Below are positions 42,192 to 52,442 of a stretch of DNA of 64,000 bases, one piece after another; position 1 is the stretch's first letter, and each line of letters opens with the position of its first letter. Source of the stretch: Lonsdalea britannica (GTDB lineage Bacteria; Pseudomonadota; Gammaproteobacteria; Enterobacterales; Enterobacteriaceae); the NCBI RefSeq assembly GCF_002111595.1, contig NZ_LUTN01000007.1, forward strand, positions 1-64,000, in the 5' to 3' direction. The translations under genes and the position numbers were made by a program. The notes beneath the pieces were generated by a model. That model was not told where the DNA came from. It was given only the letters and a program-made list of their open reading frames with translations, and did not search any database.

Positions 42192-42299
42192 GGTCTGTTC
42201 TTATCGTTTTTCTGTCGTTATTTCGGTTCGCCGCCAGCCGACGAACCCGGCAGATGTGCATGGTCGACCGGGGATCGCTTCCAGGCCGTCGAAGAGTGA

Positions 42300-43253
42300 T
42301 TAGCGCGCGGACAGCCGCCGTTCGATGGCGTCCATCAACATGCCGGTGATGGAGACATCAGGGAACGCAGCTTCAATTTCACGTACGCAGGTCGGGCTGG
42401 TGACGTTAATCTCGGTCAGACGGTCGCCGATGATATCCAGACCGACGAAAATCAGTCCTTTCTCTTTCAAAATCGGGGCGATAGTCCGGGCGATCCGCCA
42501 GTCGCTCTCGCTCAGCGGACGCGCTTCTCCTCGGCCGCCGGCGGCTAGATTACCGCGTGTTTCTCCGCCTTGCGGGATGCGGGCCAGGCAGTAAGGAACC
42601 GGTTCTCCATCCACCACGAGCACGCGTTTGTCGCCGTCTTTGATGGCGGGCAGATAATTCTGCGCCATGCAGTAGCGGCTGCCGTGTTCGGTGAGCGTTT
42701 CGATGATGACCGACACGTTGGCGTCATCCTGTTTCAGACGGAAGATGGAAGCGCCGCCCATGCCGTCCAGCGGCTTGAGGATCACGTCTTTATGCTGCTG
42801 GTGGAACTCGCGCAGCTTGTCGGCGCGGCGAGTGACCAGCGTCGCCGGCGTCAGTTCGGAGAACCAGGCGGTGAACAGCTTTTCATTGCAGTCGCGCAGA
42901 CTTTGCGGTTTGTTGACGATCAACGTGCCTTTTTCTTCCGCGCGCTCAAGGATATAGGTGGCGTAGATGAACTCGGTATCGAACGGCGGATCTTTTCGCA
43001 TCAGCACCACGTCCAGCTCATGCAGGGCGATATCCTGCGCATCGCCGAACTGATACCAGCCGTCGTAGTTGTGCTCGACGCTCAGTTGACGCGTGGTGGC
43101 GCGCGCTTCGCCCGCGTTCAGATAGAGATCGTCCATCTCCATATAATGCAGCTCCCAGCCCCGACGCTGCGCTTCCAACAGCATGGCGAAACTGGTGTCT
43201 TTTTTGATGTTGATGGCTGCAATCGGGTCCATCACGATGCCGAGTTTGATCAT
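42300..43253 (-). CDS. gshB: Glutathione synthetase GshB
   Basis: 317 residues; ATP-grasp enzyme joining gamma-Glu-Cys and glycine. MIKLGIVMDPI at the N-terminus, NKPQSLRDCNEKL, LKPLDGMGGASIFR, and EINVTSPTCVREIE at the C-terminus. Follows rsmE by 12 bases, as in E. coli. Confidence 0.97.
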   Translation of the reverse strand: MIKLGIVMDPIAAINIKKDTSFAMLLEAQRRGWELHYMEMDDLYLNAGEARATTRQLSVEHNYDGWYQFGDAQDIALHELDVVLMRKDPPFDTEFIYATYILERAEEKGTLIVNKPQSLRDCNEKLFTAWFSELTPATLVTRRADKLREFHQQHKDVILKPLDGMGGASIFRLKQDDANVSVIIETLTEHGSRYCMAQNYLPAIKDGDKRVLVVDGEPVPYCLARIPQGGETRGNLAAGGRGEARPLSESDWRIARTIAPILKEKGLIFVGLDIIGDRLTEINVTSPTCVREIEAAFPDVSITGMLMDAIERRLSAR

Positions 43254-43265
43254 TCTCTTACTCCT

Positions 43266-44000
43266 TTACCCCAGATCGCCGAATCGAACCTGCAATGCGG
43301 TGATTGCGGTGAGCGCTGTGGTTTCTGTACGCAGAACGCGAGGCCCCAGCAGAATATCGGTAAAGCCGTGTTCTGCCGTCATCGCAATTTCATCGGACGA
43401 AAGGCCGCCTTCCGGGCCAATCAGTAGACGGACGCGCTGCACCGGCGTGGGCAGCGTATTGATGCTGTGTGTCGCCCGCGGATGCAGGTTTAGTTTTAAC
43501 CCATTGTCCGGCTCTGCGCACCAGCTTTCCAGCGACAGGGGAGGACGAATGAGCGGAATACGGTTTCTACCGCACTGTTCGCAGGCGCCAATGGCGATTT
43601 TTTGCCATTGAGACAGCTTCTTCTCCAGACGGTCTCCGTCCAGCTTGACGCCGCAACGTTCTGAAAACAGTGGGGTAATTTCATTCACGCCCAGCTCAAT
43701 GGATTTCTGGATAGTGAATTCCATTTTCTCTCCGCGGGAAATCACCTGCCCAAGATGCAGGTGCAGCGGAGACTCGCGGTCTTCCTGCTGTGCGGCGGCG
43801 TAGCGTACCTGTACTCGTTTTTTGTCGGCCAGAAGAATTTCCGCATCGAAAATGCAGTTGCTGCCGTCAAATAACTGTAGCGCCTGACCGCGGTTCATGC
43901 GCAGTACGCGGCCGATATGGTTAGCGGCATCTGCGCTCAGGTCGGTTTCGCCGCCGTTGGGAGATAGCGTTTCGGGATGGAAAATGCGCGGTATTCGCAT
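43266..44000 (-). CDS. rsmE: 16S rRNA m3U1498 methyltransferase RsmE
   Basis: 244 residues with the SPOUT fold: N-terminal PUA-like part ([10 protein letters not shown]), [18 protein letters not shown], and the knot region [13 protein letters not shown] and [16 protein letters not shown]. Methylates U1498 in the decoding centre. Confidence 0.96.
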   Translation of the reverse strand: MRIPRIFHPETLSPNGGETDLSADAANHIGRVLRMNRGQALQLFDGSNCIFDAEILLADKKRVQVRYAAAQQEDRESPLHLHLGQVISRGEKMEFTIQKSIELGVNEITPLFSERCGVKLDGDRLEKKLSQWQKIAIGACEQCGRNRIPLIRPPLSLESWCAEPDNGLKLNLHPRATHSINTLPTPVQRVRLLIGPEGGLSSDEIAMTAEHGFTDILLGPRVLRTETTALTAITALQVRFGDLG

Positions 44001-44058
44001 TGATGTTCTGGCCTTTACGTCATGTCTGTCGGAATGGGCGGGTCGCCCGGGTGGAGCC

Positions 44059-44082
44059 CACCACCGTCCACGGACGGTGGTG
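44059..44082. repeat. Perfect 11-bp inverted repeat between endA and rsmE
   Basis: CACCACCGTCC and GGACGGTGGTG are separated by two bases. No T run follows on the minus strand, so it may be an mRNA-stabilising hairpin rather than a terminator. Confidence 0.6.
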
Positions 44083-44113
44083 TTTAGGACTTAAGCTATA
44101 GTAGGTAGCCGGA

Positions 44114-44812
44114 TCACTGCTGGCAAGCTTGTTGCACGTAGGGGTTGTGATTGCCTTGTACCTGGGCGATGCGATTGTCGCGGGTGCATTCCCACTGCGT
44201 CACGGGATATTGCCGGTTCCAGGTTTCAAACAGCTGGGTCTGCTGGCGGGAGAGCGTCAGATGATAGCGGTCGCGCATGTAAAAATAGGTCCGGGCAATC
44301 GGGCCGCGTGCGCGTTCGGGGGGCTCAGCCATCTTGTTTTTGAAGTCGATTTTCATCTCGCACTGACCGTACTGCTTCTCGCCGCCGTTCCATTGGTTAT
44401 ACATCAGATTGCCGCGGTCGCCGTTGACCTCGCCGATAGCCGGTTCCAGGTTATGCAGATCGGTTTCCATTTCGCGGTAGACCTCATCCCGCTCGCAGTT
44501 CTTGCGTCCGCCGTTCTGCCAGCACTGGCGCTGGTGACCGAACTGCCATGCCGGAACGACGTGTTCCCATTCGATACGGCTGGCGCGATTGGCGTTCTTG
44601 CGGACTTCATAACCACAGGACTGCAGGTCGGGGATACCTTTTTTACCCTGCCAGGTAATGCGGCAGCCGCAATAGAAGCTGCCCGGCGCGTCTTGGTTGA
44701 TTTTCACCGCAGCGGCTTTTGCCTGAGTGAAACTATGGATTTCCTGGCTGAGCGCAGAAAAAGTCATCAGGCCGCAGCCCACGGTAGCAATAACAAGAAT
44801 TTTGCGAAGCAT
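44114..44812 (-). CDS. endA: Periplasmic endonuclease I
   Basis: I start at 44812 ([20 protein letters not shown]), which gives a clean Sec signal and 232 residues, near the family length. Motifs: [33 protein letters not shown] with the catalytic His, [18 protein letters not shown]. Cleaves double-stranded DNA in the periplasm; eight Cys suggest disulfides. Confidence 0.94.
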   Translation of the reverse strand: MLRKILVIATVGCGLMTFSALSQEIHSFTQAKAAAVKINQDAPGSFYCGCRITWQGKKGIPDLQSCGYEVRKNANRASRIEWEHVVPAWQFGHQRQCWQNGGRKNCERDEVYREMETDLHNLEPAIGEVNGDRGNLMYNQWNGGEKQYGQCEMKIDFKNKMAEPPERARGPIARTYFYMRDRYHLTLSRQQTQLFETWNRQYPVTQWECTRDNRIAQVQGNHNPYVQQACQQ

Positions 44813-44907
44813 GTTCCAAAGCGCCTTAGGCAGAAAAGCGAGCAGAGTACCGGAAGCGCTCCGGTGAGGCAACGCCGCGCCCGGTCGGAAAAAACTGGAA
44901 TCTGCGA

Positions 44908-45420
44908 TCAACTCGCTTCTTTTTCATCGCGTCTGAGGGGGGTTCCGCAGCGGCGGCAGCGGTACTCGGTTTCACCGCGAAGAATGCGGTTATGGCGCCT
45001 CACCGTCAGTTCGTGTTGCTGACAGGCGCACTGATAAAGGAAGGTTTTTCCTCGCACTGATGCCACGGCAAAGGTGTGCGTACGCCGAGCCGGCACCGCC
45101 AGAATGTGCTCCATCATCCATCGCCAGGCTTTACCGTGCGGGGTTGCTTTACCAAAGCGCGCGTAAACCAACAGATGCGCCAACTCATGGGGCACGACTT
45201 CATCAATAAAGGCCTGCTGATTTTCCTGCAATAGCACGGGGTTGATGCGAATTTCCCACTCCTGCAGCCAGGCGCTGCCGGCGGTGGCGCCGCGCTGAGT
45301 GTAGGTGACGGCGGGTTCGGGATAGTCGCTGTCGAGAGCGGTATTGGCCAGCGCCAGCTTTTCCCGCAGGCAGCGCATCACCGCCTGTTGGAGTGCGATA
45401 GGGACGCGTTCAGTCTTCAT
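44908..45420 (-). CDS. sprT: SprT zinc metalloprotease-like protein
   Basis: The start at 45420 ([14 protein letters not shown]) matches family N-termini. 170 residues with zinc motif [12 protein letters not shown] and a C-terminal zinc ribbon ([18 protein letters not shown]). Related to eukaryotic Spartan; bacterial function poorly defined. Confidence 0.93.
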   Translation of the reverse strand: MKTERVPIALQQAVMRCLREKLALANTALDSDYPEPAVTYTQRGATAGSAWLQEWEIRINPVLLQENQQAFIDEVVPHELAHLLVYARFGKATPHGKAWRWMMEHILAVPARRTHTFAVASVRGKTFLYQCACQQHELTVRRHNRILRGETEYRCRRCGTPLRRDEKEAS

Positions 45421-45477
45421 GGCGTCAAGCATACGGTGACCGGGGCACGGTTGTAAACGTGCCCCGGCGTAGGGGGG

Positions 45478-46868
45478 TTATTCGCCGATATTACGCAGGC
45501 GCTTACCGGACATCAGGTTATGTTCGATGTGCTCTAGCGAAACATTTTTGGTTTCCGGAATCAGCAGCAGCGTCAGCACGATGAACAGGACGTTGAGGCC
45601 GCCGTAGACCCAGAAGGTGTTTGCGTTGCCCAAGGTGTTCAACAAGGTCAGGAAGGTGGCTCCAACGATCATGTTGGCGATCCAGTTCGTGGTTGTTGAG
45701 ACCGTGATGCCGAAATCACGGCCGCGTAGCGGCTGGATCTCGGAGCACAGAACCCAGATTAACGGACCGGCGCTCATGGCGAATCCGACAATAAACATCA
45801 GCAGCATGATGATGGCGGCATACTGCATGGCGCTGGAGGCAATGCCGATGTGCAGCATCGTTCCGAGTACGCCCATACCGCAGGCCATGACCACGAAGCC
45901 CAGAATCAGCGTCGGCTTGCGTCCCCAGCGGTCGACCAGACCGATGGCGATGAAGGTGGCCAACACGTTGACGGCCCCGACGATCACCGTTCCCCACATC
46001 TGCTGTCCGGTACTGGTGAAGCCAGCGATGTCGAAGATCTTCGGCGCGTAGTACATGATCACGTTCATGCCGGTGAACTGTTGCATCACCTGCAGCAGAA
46101 TGCCGAGGTAAACCGCGCGGCGGAAATTGGGATTACTGGTGAACAGCGCCCAGCCGCTCTGCTTGATTTGCAGGCTTTCTCGGATCTCATCCAGCTCCTT
46201 TTTCGCCTGTTCGGTCGAGTCGCGCAGCCTGTCCAGGACACGTCTGGCGTCGTTAAAGCGTCCTTTGGCCGCCAGCCAGCGCGGGCTGCCCGGTAGGAAG
46301 AACACCCCGATAAACAGCAGCACCGCGGGGAGGTGATCACCCCCAACATCCAGCGCCAGGAGCCGGTATAGCTGAACGCCGTGTCGGACAGATAAGCGCC
46401 GAGAATACCAATGGTAATCATCAGCTGATACATGGAGATCATGCTGCCGCGAATTTTCTCGGGCGCGATCTCGGACAGATACAGCGGTGCTGTATAAGAC
46501 GCCACGCCGACGGCGAGACCGAGGATGACGCGGGAGATGATCAATACATCAACGTTAGGCGCTAATGCCGAGCTTAGCGATCCGATGACGAACAGAACGG
46601 ACGCTATCATCAGGCTGGTTTTTCTGCCCAGATGAGACGAAAGCCAGCCGCTGCCGATAGCGCCGATAGCCGCGCCGAACATCATTGAGCTGACAACCCA
46701 CTCCTGCTGATGACTTGTCATTTGAAACGTTTGCGTGATAAACGGCAGCGCGCCGGCGATCACCCCGATATCCAGACCGAACAGCAGCCCTGCCAGCGCG
46801 GCAAGAAAGCAGACCAAAAACGTCATGGTTTTATTGGATGCTCTGTTGTTATTTTTAGCCCCAACCAT
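45478..46868 (-). pseudogene. galP: Galactose:proton symporter GalP, frameshifted in this sequence
   Basis: An MFS sugar porter of 464 residues once repaired. The frame breaks at the G run 46327-46330 (plus strand); one more base gives [21 protein letters not shown]. Signatures: [71 protein letters not shown]-type [14 protein letters not shown]. Imports galactose and other hexoses with protons. The upstream gap has two LacI-family operators. Confidence 0.92.
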
Positions 46869-46952
46869 AGAACCTCACTTGTTAATCCTGACCCCTGGTA
46901 TGTCGTAGCATAGGCCGCCACGGCATCGTGTTGTGTGATCCGTCCCCGATAG

Positions 46953-46968
46953 GTGTAAACGGTTACAA
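46953..46968. promoter_or_regulatory. LacI/GalR-family operator, galP upstream region (proximal)
   Basis: GTGTAAACGGTTACAA, a near-palindrome fitting the GalR/GalS consensus, 85 bp before the galP start. Confidence 0.65.
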
Positions 46969-47053
46969 TTTTGTTGCCAAACCTTTATATTGGCTGGCTA
47001 TCTATATATGACAAAACGGTATTCAGGCAATCCGAAAAGCGTAAGGGGATAAG

Positions 47054-47069
47054 TTGTAATCGATTACAA
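47054..47069. promoter_or_regulatory. LacI/GalR-family operator, galP upstream region (distal)
   Basis: A perfect 16-bp palindrome TTGTAATCGATTACAA, centred 101 bp from the proximal site, so the two could be looped together. Confidence 0.65.
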
Positions 47070-47236
47070 AAAAGACGAGAAGAACGAGGTAAATTGCATC
47101 AGCGAGGTTTATCAAGGTGTTACGTGAAGGCCAATGTAGCCAGAATGAGGCGAGAGGTCAGTGCGGAAGTGTCTGAAAAGCGCGGAGTATGAAGAACACC
47201 AAAGCAGACGAGCTGGCTTTGGTGGAAATGCGGAGA

Positions 47237-48388
47237 TTACAGGCCAGCGGCGTCGCGCAGTTTAGGCGCGACGTCGGTTTTCTCCCACGGGAAATGCTCG
47301 CGACCAAAGTGGCCGTACGCAGCGGTTTCCTGATAGATCGGGTGCAGCAGATCCAGCATCTGGATCAGGCCGTACGGACGCAGATCGAAGTATTCGCGCA
47401 CCAGTTCAGCCAGTCGATCGGAGGAGATCTTCTCGGTGCCGAAGGTTTCAACGGCGATAGACGTCGGCTCAGCCACGCCAATGGCGTAGGACACCTGAAT
47501 TTCACAACGATCGGCCAGGCCTGCGGCCACGATGTTCTTCGCCACATAACGCGCGGCATAAGCGGCAGAACGGTCAACTTTAGACGGATCTTTACCGGAG
47601 AACGCGCCGCCGCCGTGACGCGCTGCGCCGCCGTAGGTATCGACGATGATCTTACGACCAGTCAGACCGCAGTCGCCCATTGGGCCGCCGATAACGAAAC
47701 GGCCGGTCGGGTTGATGAAGTATTTGGTTCCTGCGGTCAGCCACTCGGCCGGCAGCACAGGTTTGATGATCTCTTCCATCACCGCTTCCTGAAGATCCTT
47801 CAGTTTGATGTCTTCAGAGTGCTGAGTGGACAGAACTACGGCATCGATACCAGCGATTTTGCCGTTATCGTAAGCGAAGGTGACCTGGCTTTTCGCGTCC
47901 GGACGCAGCCACGGCAGCGCGCCGTTTTTACGGACTTCGGACTGGCGTTGTACCAGACGGTGGGCGAAGGTGATCGGCGCGGGCATCAGCACGTCGGTTT
48001 CGTTGGTCGCGTAACCAAACATTAGGCCCTGGTCGCCCGCGCCTTGCTCCAGCGGATCGGTGCGGTCAACGCCCTGGTTGATGTCCGGAGACTGTTTGCC
48101 GATGGCGCTCAGCACTGCGCAGGAGTTGGCGTCGAATCCCATATCGGAATTCACGTAGCCAATGTCGCGAACCGTGCGACGCGTAATCTCTTCAATATCT
48201 ACCCAGGCGCTGGTCGTAATTTCTCCACCGACTAACACCATTCCGGTTTTGACGTAAGTTTCGCAAGCGACGCGTGCTTTGGGATCCTGTTCCAGAATCG
48301 CATCAAGAACCGCGTCAGAGATCTGGTCGGCAATTTTGTCAGGATGTCCTTCGGAAACAGACTCGGATGTAAATAGGTGTCTAGCCAT
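47237..48388 (-). CDS. metK: S-adenosylmethionine synthetase MetK
   Basis: 383 residues, nearly identical to enteric Met[36 protein letters not shown], and [21 protein letters not shown]. Makes SAM from methionine and ATP. Divergent from speA across a 707-bp gap; MetJ-box-like repeats precede it. Confidence 0.98.
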   Translation of the reverse strand: MARHLFTSESVSEGHPDKIADQISDAVLDAILEQDPKARVACETYVKTGMVLVGGEITTSAWVDIEEITRRTVRDIGYVNSDMGFDANSCAVLSAIGKQSPDINQGVDRTDPLEQGAGDQGLMFGYATNETDVLMPAPITFAHRLVQRQSEVRKNGALPWLRPDAKSQVTFAYDNGKIAGIDAVVLSTQHSEDIKLKDLQEAVMEEIIKPVLPAEWLTAGTKYFINPTGRFVIGGPMGDCGLTGRKIIVDTYGGAARHGGGAFSGKDPSKVDRSAAYAARYVAKNIVAAGLADRCEIQVSYAIGVAEPTSIAVETFGTEKISSDRLAELVREYFDLRPYGLIQMLDLLHPIYQETAAYGHFGREHFPWEKTDVAPKLRDAAGL

Positions 48389-48445
48389 GAGTTTCTTTAC
48401 CTTGTAAAAGCAAAGCCGTTAAGCAGTGAATCGGTTAATCGGTAT

Positions 48446-48469
48446 AGACGGATTAACATCTGGATGGCT
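48446..48469. promoter_or_regulatory. Candidate MetJ box array upstream of metK
   Basis: Three adjacent 8-mers (AGACGGAT, TAACATCT, GGATGGCT) match AGACGTCT at 6, 5 and 5 of 8 positions, about 60 bp from the metK start, in line with MetJ-SAM repression. Confidence 0.5.
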
Positions 48470-49095
48470 ATTTTAGGTCGGTTTTTAGTCCCATTGCCAG
48501 CAGTTTTTGCCCGCCGATCCGGATCCCGTGGGGTGGTCTCTCGCGTGGTTTGTCGCAACTCCGTGGATTGTTACGAATTTCATTTTGATTTTCGACGGTG
48601 GGATCGGTATAACCGGCGCTCGGTTTTGATACCCGTGATATGCTTACTTTTTGCCGTTTCCGTTAATGGCCAGACTGCATAGCCTGCGGCCTGCTGGGAG
48701 GTGATAGGATTAATGACCCGTTGTTTGTTCAGTGAGCCGCGCTCGCCGCGCCGCGCCGTCGCCGCTATGGCGTCTTCGTATCACCTCTTTCCGCTTTCAG
48801 CCCAGCTTAGCCTGTCCCGCAGTGCAACGCAGGATTCCCGCGCTGGCTGACCCGTCTTTCATTCCTGTGCAGATGGACGCCGCGCGTTCTTCTGATGATG
48901 GTTTCCCTGGATTTTTACCGAAACATATCTCGGAGCCTGACATCGTGCTTTACACTGAAAAGAGTCACAAAACGACGCCAGACTATTGTCTGTCGGGTTC
49001 TGCATCGTTACTGGTGCGGACAGAACGCATGTTTCAGGTTGTCTACGCTGGAGCATCCATGATTGCCGATATTGCTATAACAGAAGGGGACTGCC
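48470..49095. other. metK-speA divergent intergenic region
   Basis: Should contain the speA promoter and leader. In E. coli small genes yqgB-yqgD lie here. The only hint is a short frame from ATG 48898 containing CFTLKR, weakly like the YqgB C-terminus. Confidence 0.45.
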
Positions 49096-51075
49096 ATGTC
49101 TGACGACATGATCCATTCACGCTCGTCAGCGGCGGGTAAGCACGACAATGTACGCTCCATGCAGGAGGTGGCCATGAATGATCGCGATGCCAGCGAAATG
49201 CTGCGCACCTACAACATTGCCTGGTGGGGCAATAACTATTATGACGTCAACGAGCTGGGGCATATCACCGTCTGTCCCGACCCGGATGTGCCTGAAGCTC
49301 GCGTCGATCTGGCGCAGTTGGTGAAAGAGCGGCAGGGCAAAGCCGATCGTCGTCTGCCCGCGCTGTTCTGCTTCCCGCAGATCCTGAAGCACCGTCTGCG
49401 CTCCATCAACGGCGCGTTCCAGCGTGCGCGCGAGTCCTTCGGCTACGAGGGCGGCTACTTTTTGGTTTACCCGATTAAGGTGAACCAGCACCGCAGGGTG
49501 ATCGAATCGCTGGTGAATTCCGGCGAGCCGCTGGGACTGGAAGCCGGTTCCAAAGCGGAACTGATGGCCGTGCTCGGCCATGCCGGCATGACCCGCACCG
49601 TCATCGTCTGCAATGGCTACAAAGACCGCGAATATATTCGTCTGGCGCTGATTGGCGAAAAACTGGGGCACAAAGTGTACCTGGTGATTGAGAAAATGTC
49701 GGAAATCCGACTGGTGCTGGAAGAAGCGGAGCGCCTGAACGTGGTGCCGCGTTTGGGCGTGCGCGCGCGACTGGCCTCTCAGGGATCGGGCAAATGGGAG
49801 TCCAGCGGCGGCGAAAAATCCAAATTCGGACTGGCGGCGGTGCAGGTGCTACAGCTGGTCGAAATGCTGCGCGAGGCCAACCGTTTGGAAAGCCTGCAAT
49901 TGCTGCATTTCCACCTCGGCTCTCAGCTGGCGAATATCCGGGATATCGCGACCGGCGTACGCGAATCGGCCCGTTTCTATGTCGAACTGCACAAGCTGGG
50001 CGTGAATATTCAGTGCTTCGACGTGGGCGGTGGCTTGGGCGTGGACTATGAAGGGACGCGCTCACAGTCGGACTGCTCCGTTAACTATGGCCTGAACGAA
50101 TACGCCAACAACGTAATTTGGGGTATCGGCGACGCTTGTAACGAACATGGCCTGCCGCATCCGATGGTCATCACCGAGTCCGGTCGCGCACTGACCGCGC
50201 ACCACACCGTGTTGGTGTCCAACATCATCGGCGTGGAGCGCAACGAATTCAGCGAGCCGGAAGCGCCGGGTGAAGACGCGCCGCGTGCGCTCGAAAGTAT
50301 GTGGTCGACCTGGAAGGAGATTACCCAAACGGGTAATCGTCGCTCCTTGCGCGAATGGCTGCACGACAGTCAGATGGACCTGCACGACGTCCACACGCAG
50401 TATGCGCATGGCATGCTGGATCTGACGCAGCGGGCGAGGGCGGAACAGCTGTATCTCAGCATCTGCCAACGTATCCAGCAGCAGCTTGATCCCAGCAATC
50501 GCGCGCACCGACCGATCATCGACGAACTGCAGGAGCGGATGGCGGACAAGCTGTACGTCAACTTCTCGCTGTTCCAGTCCATGCCGGATGCGTGGGGGAT
50601 CGACCAACTGTTCCCGGTCTTGCCGTTGGAAGGGCTGGATAAGCTGCCGGAGCGTCGCGCGGTCTTGCTGGATATCACCTGCGACTCCGATGGCGCGATC
50701 GATCATTATATCGATGGGGACGGTATCGCTACGACAATGCCGATGCCGCCGTACAATCCGGAAGATCCGCCGCTGCTGGGCTTCTTCATGGTGGGCGCTT
50801 ACCAGGAAATCCTGGGCAACATGCATAACCTGTTCGGCGATACCGCCACCGTGGATGTTTTTGTCGGTGAAGACGGCAAGGTCGATGTGGTGGAGTCAGA
50901 CGAAGGCGATACCGTCGCGGATATGCTGGAGTACGTGCAGCTGAATCCGGATGTGCTGATGTCTCGCTTCCGCGATCAGGTGAAAGCGGCTCAGTTGCAG
51001 CCAGAGCTGCGTGCCCAGTTCCTGCATGAGTTCGAAACCGGGCTTTACGGTTACACCTACCTCGAAGACGAGTAA
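49096..51075 (+). CDS. speA: Biosynthetic arginine decarboxylase SpeA
   Basis: 659 residues, one more than E. coli SpeA, with the same N-terminus (MSDDM). PLP lysine in [14 protein letters not shown], then [28 protein letters not shown] and the active-site [10 protein letters not shown]. Converts arginine to agmatine for putrescine. Agmatinase speB does not follow; a terminator and the convergent loiP do. Confidence 0.97.
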   Translation: MSDDMIHSRSSAAGKHDNVRSMQEVAMNDRDASEMLRTYNIAWWGNNYYDVNELGHITVCPDPDVPEARVDLAQLVKERQGKADRRLPALFCFPQILKHRLRSINGAFQRARESFGYEGGYFLVYPIKVNQHRRVIESLVNSGEPLGLEAGSKAELMAVLGHAGMTRTVIVCNGYKDREYIRLALIGEKLGHKVYLVIEKMSEIRLVLEEAERLNVVPRLGVRARLASQGSGKWESSGGEKSKFGLAAVQVLQLVEMLREANRLESLQLLHFHLGSQLANIRDIATGVRESARFYVELHKLGVNIQCFDVGGGLGVDYEGTRSQSDCSVNYGLNEYANNVIWGIGDACNEHGLPHPMVITESGRALTAHHTVLVSNIIGVERNEFSEPEAPGEDAPRALESMWSTWKEITQTGNRRSLREWLHDSQMDLHDVHTQYAHGMLDLTQRARAEQLYLSICQRIQQQLDPSNRAHRPIIDELQERMADKLYVNFSLFQSMPDAWGIDQLFPVLPLEGLDKLPERRAVLLDITCDSDGAIDHYIDGDGIATTMPMPPYNPEDPPLLGFFMVGAYQEILGNMHNLFGDTATVDVFVGEDGKVDVVESDEGDTVADMLEYVQLNPDVLMSRFRDQVKAAQLQPELRAQFLHEFETGLYGYTYLEDE

Positions 51076-51101
51076 CGCGTCCGGAGGCGTCACAATACGA
51101 G

Positions 51102-51130
51102 AAGGCTGAGTGTGAACTCAGCCTTTATTG
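51102..51130 (+). terminator. Intrinsic terminator of speA
   Basis: A 9-bp stem (51102-51110 with 51117-51125) and short T-rich tail. Confidence 0.75.
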
Positions 51131-51280
51131 TTTCTGGCATTGCCACACCGCGCGTTGACGTTAACGCGTTGTCCCATAAGACAGGGTGCCACGCGGGCAA
51201 CCGAACGACGTTCAGGCTGGATCAATCGCAATGCGATCAAGATGTCAGGCTGGCCAAGTGAGCGGAGAGGGCGGAAGTCG

Positions 51281-51308
51281 AAATGAAAAGGGCGCCGGGG
51301 CGCCCTTT
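51281..51308 (-). terminator. Intrinsic terminator of loiP
   Basis: A 10-bp GC-rich stem (51287-51296 with 51299-51308) is followed on the minus strand by TTTTCATTT. Confidence 0.75.
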
Positions 51309-51332
51309 GTCGTTATCTGAAAGCGTCAGCGA

Positions 51333-52085
51333 TTATTTGTTTTCGGTGATGCGCTTGCGGATATGTTCAGCACGTTCTTTAGACGCCGGGTGGGAGTCAA
51401 ACATGCTGCTGTCGCGGCCGGCATCCATCTTCGCCAGTTTCTCGAAGCTGGTCGCCAGACCTTCGCGGTTTACGCCACGTTTTTTCAGCAGATCGAAGGA
51501 GTAGTCATCAGCCTGAGATTCCTGAGCCTGAGAGAACTGTGCATTGACCAGCGCTTCGCCCAGATCGGCCAACTGAGACTTGGACAGCGTAGCAGCAACG
51601 CCGCCCGCAGATGCAGCCGCGGAACGTGCAGCTTCTGCCGCGTAAGCGACCTGCATAGCTTTACGGCTATGACCCAGCGCGACGTGACCCATTTCATGAC
51701 CCAGAACGCCTTCGACTTCGTTATCGTTCATCATGTCCATCAGGCCGCTGTATACGCGGATGCAACCGTTAGCCATCGCCCAGGCGTTGACGTCTTTAGT
51801 CAGGTAAACTTTGTAGTTAGCCGGGGTGCCGTTGATGTCGTGACCGAGTGCGTTGGCGATTTTGTTCAGACGCTTGGTGTATTTGCTGTTGGCGGGTGCG
51901 ATGCTCGCCTCTTTATCCATTTCCTGGCAAGACTGCGCGCTGAGCGTTTTCACATCTGAATCACTCAGAGAGGCCGCTTTGAAAGCCTGGGTGCCGGACT
52001 GCAGCATCTGCGCTGCGTCCATGCTCTTACAGCCGCTCAATGACGTTGCCATGACGATAGCTAATAGTGAAACTCGTAATTTCAT
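51333..52085 (-). CDS. loiP: Outer-membrane metalloprotease LoiP (YggG)
   Basis: The start at 52085 gives a lipoprotein signal (MKLRVSLLAIVMATSLSGC) and 250 residues. M48 zinc motif GHEMGHVALGH near residue 130, and a third ligand in ESQADDYSFDLL. In E. coli LoiP works with BepA-like partners under low osmolarity. Convergent with speA. Confidence 0.94.
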   Translation of the reverse strand: MKLRVSLLAIVMATSLSGCKSMDAAQMLQSGTQAFKAASLSDSDVKTLSAQSCQEMDKEASIAPANSKYTKRLNKIANALGHDINGTPANYKVYLTKDVNAWAMANGCIRVYSGLMDMMNDNEVEGVLGHEMGHVALGHSRKAMQVAYAAEAARSAAASAGGVAATLSKSQLADLGEALVNAQFSQAQESQADDYSFDLLKKRGVNREGLATSFEKLAKMDAGRDSSMFDSHPASKERAEHIRKRITENK

Positions 52086-52442
52086 CCCTGTTCTCCCTAG
52101 GATTGTAAATAAAAACAACGCGTCTTCGACTAAAGACGTAATAAAAGCAGGGATAATGTAAGGGAATGTACATGGTATTAATAGGAATAAATGCAGAACA
52201 TTCTATTCGTCGGGAAATAGTACGCCGCATCCCTGAATGGGCGGGCAATCGCGACGTTTGACGGTGCTGCGATGGCGTGAATCCCCCGTCCTAAGGCGCT
52301 CGGCCCATACGGTTCCCAGTGCATTCAGCCGGGTTTTCATGTACATTTAGAACTATCTCTTCTTGGTCTTTTCGGGCTAACGTTTTGATTTATATATCGT
52401 GTGTTCGGCAAGACACTTGTTCAATCCGATCTGGAGTAAAGC
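52086..52442. other. loiP-tktA divergent intergenic region
   Basis: Must hold both promoters. I see no gene or clear operator. Confidence 0.5.

Larger units (their letters stand above)
46869..47236. other. galP-metK intergenic region
   Basis: Holds the galP promoter region with its two operators. No gene is supported. Confidence 0.6.
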
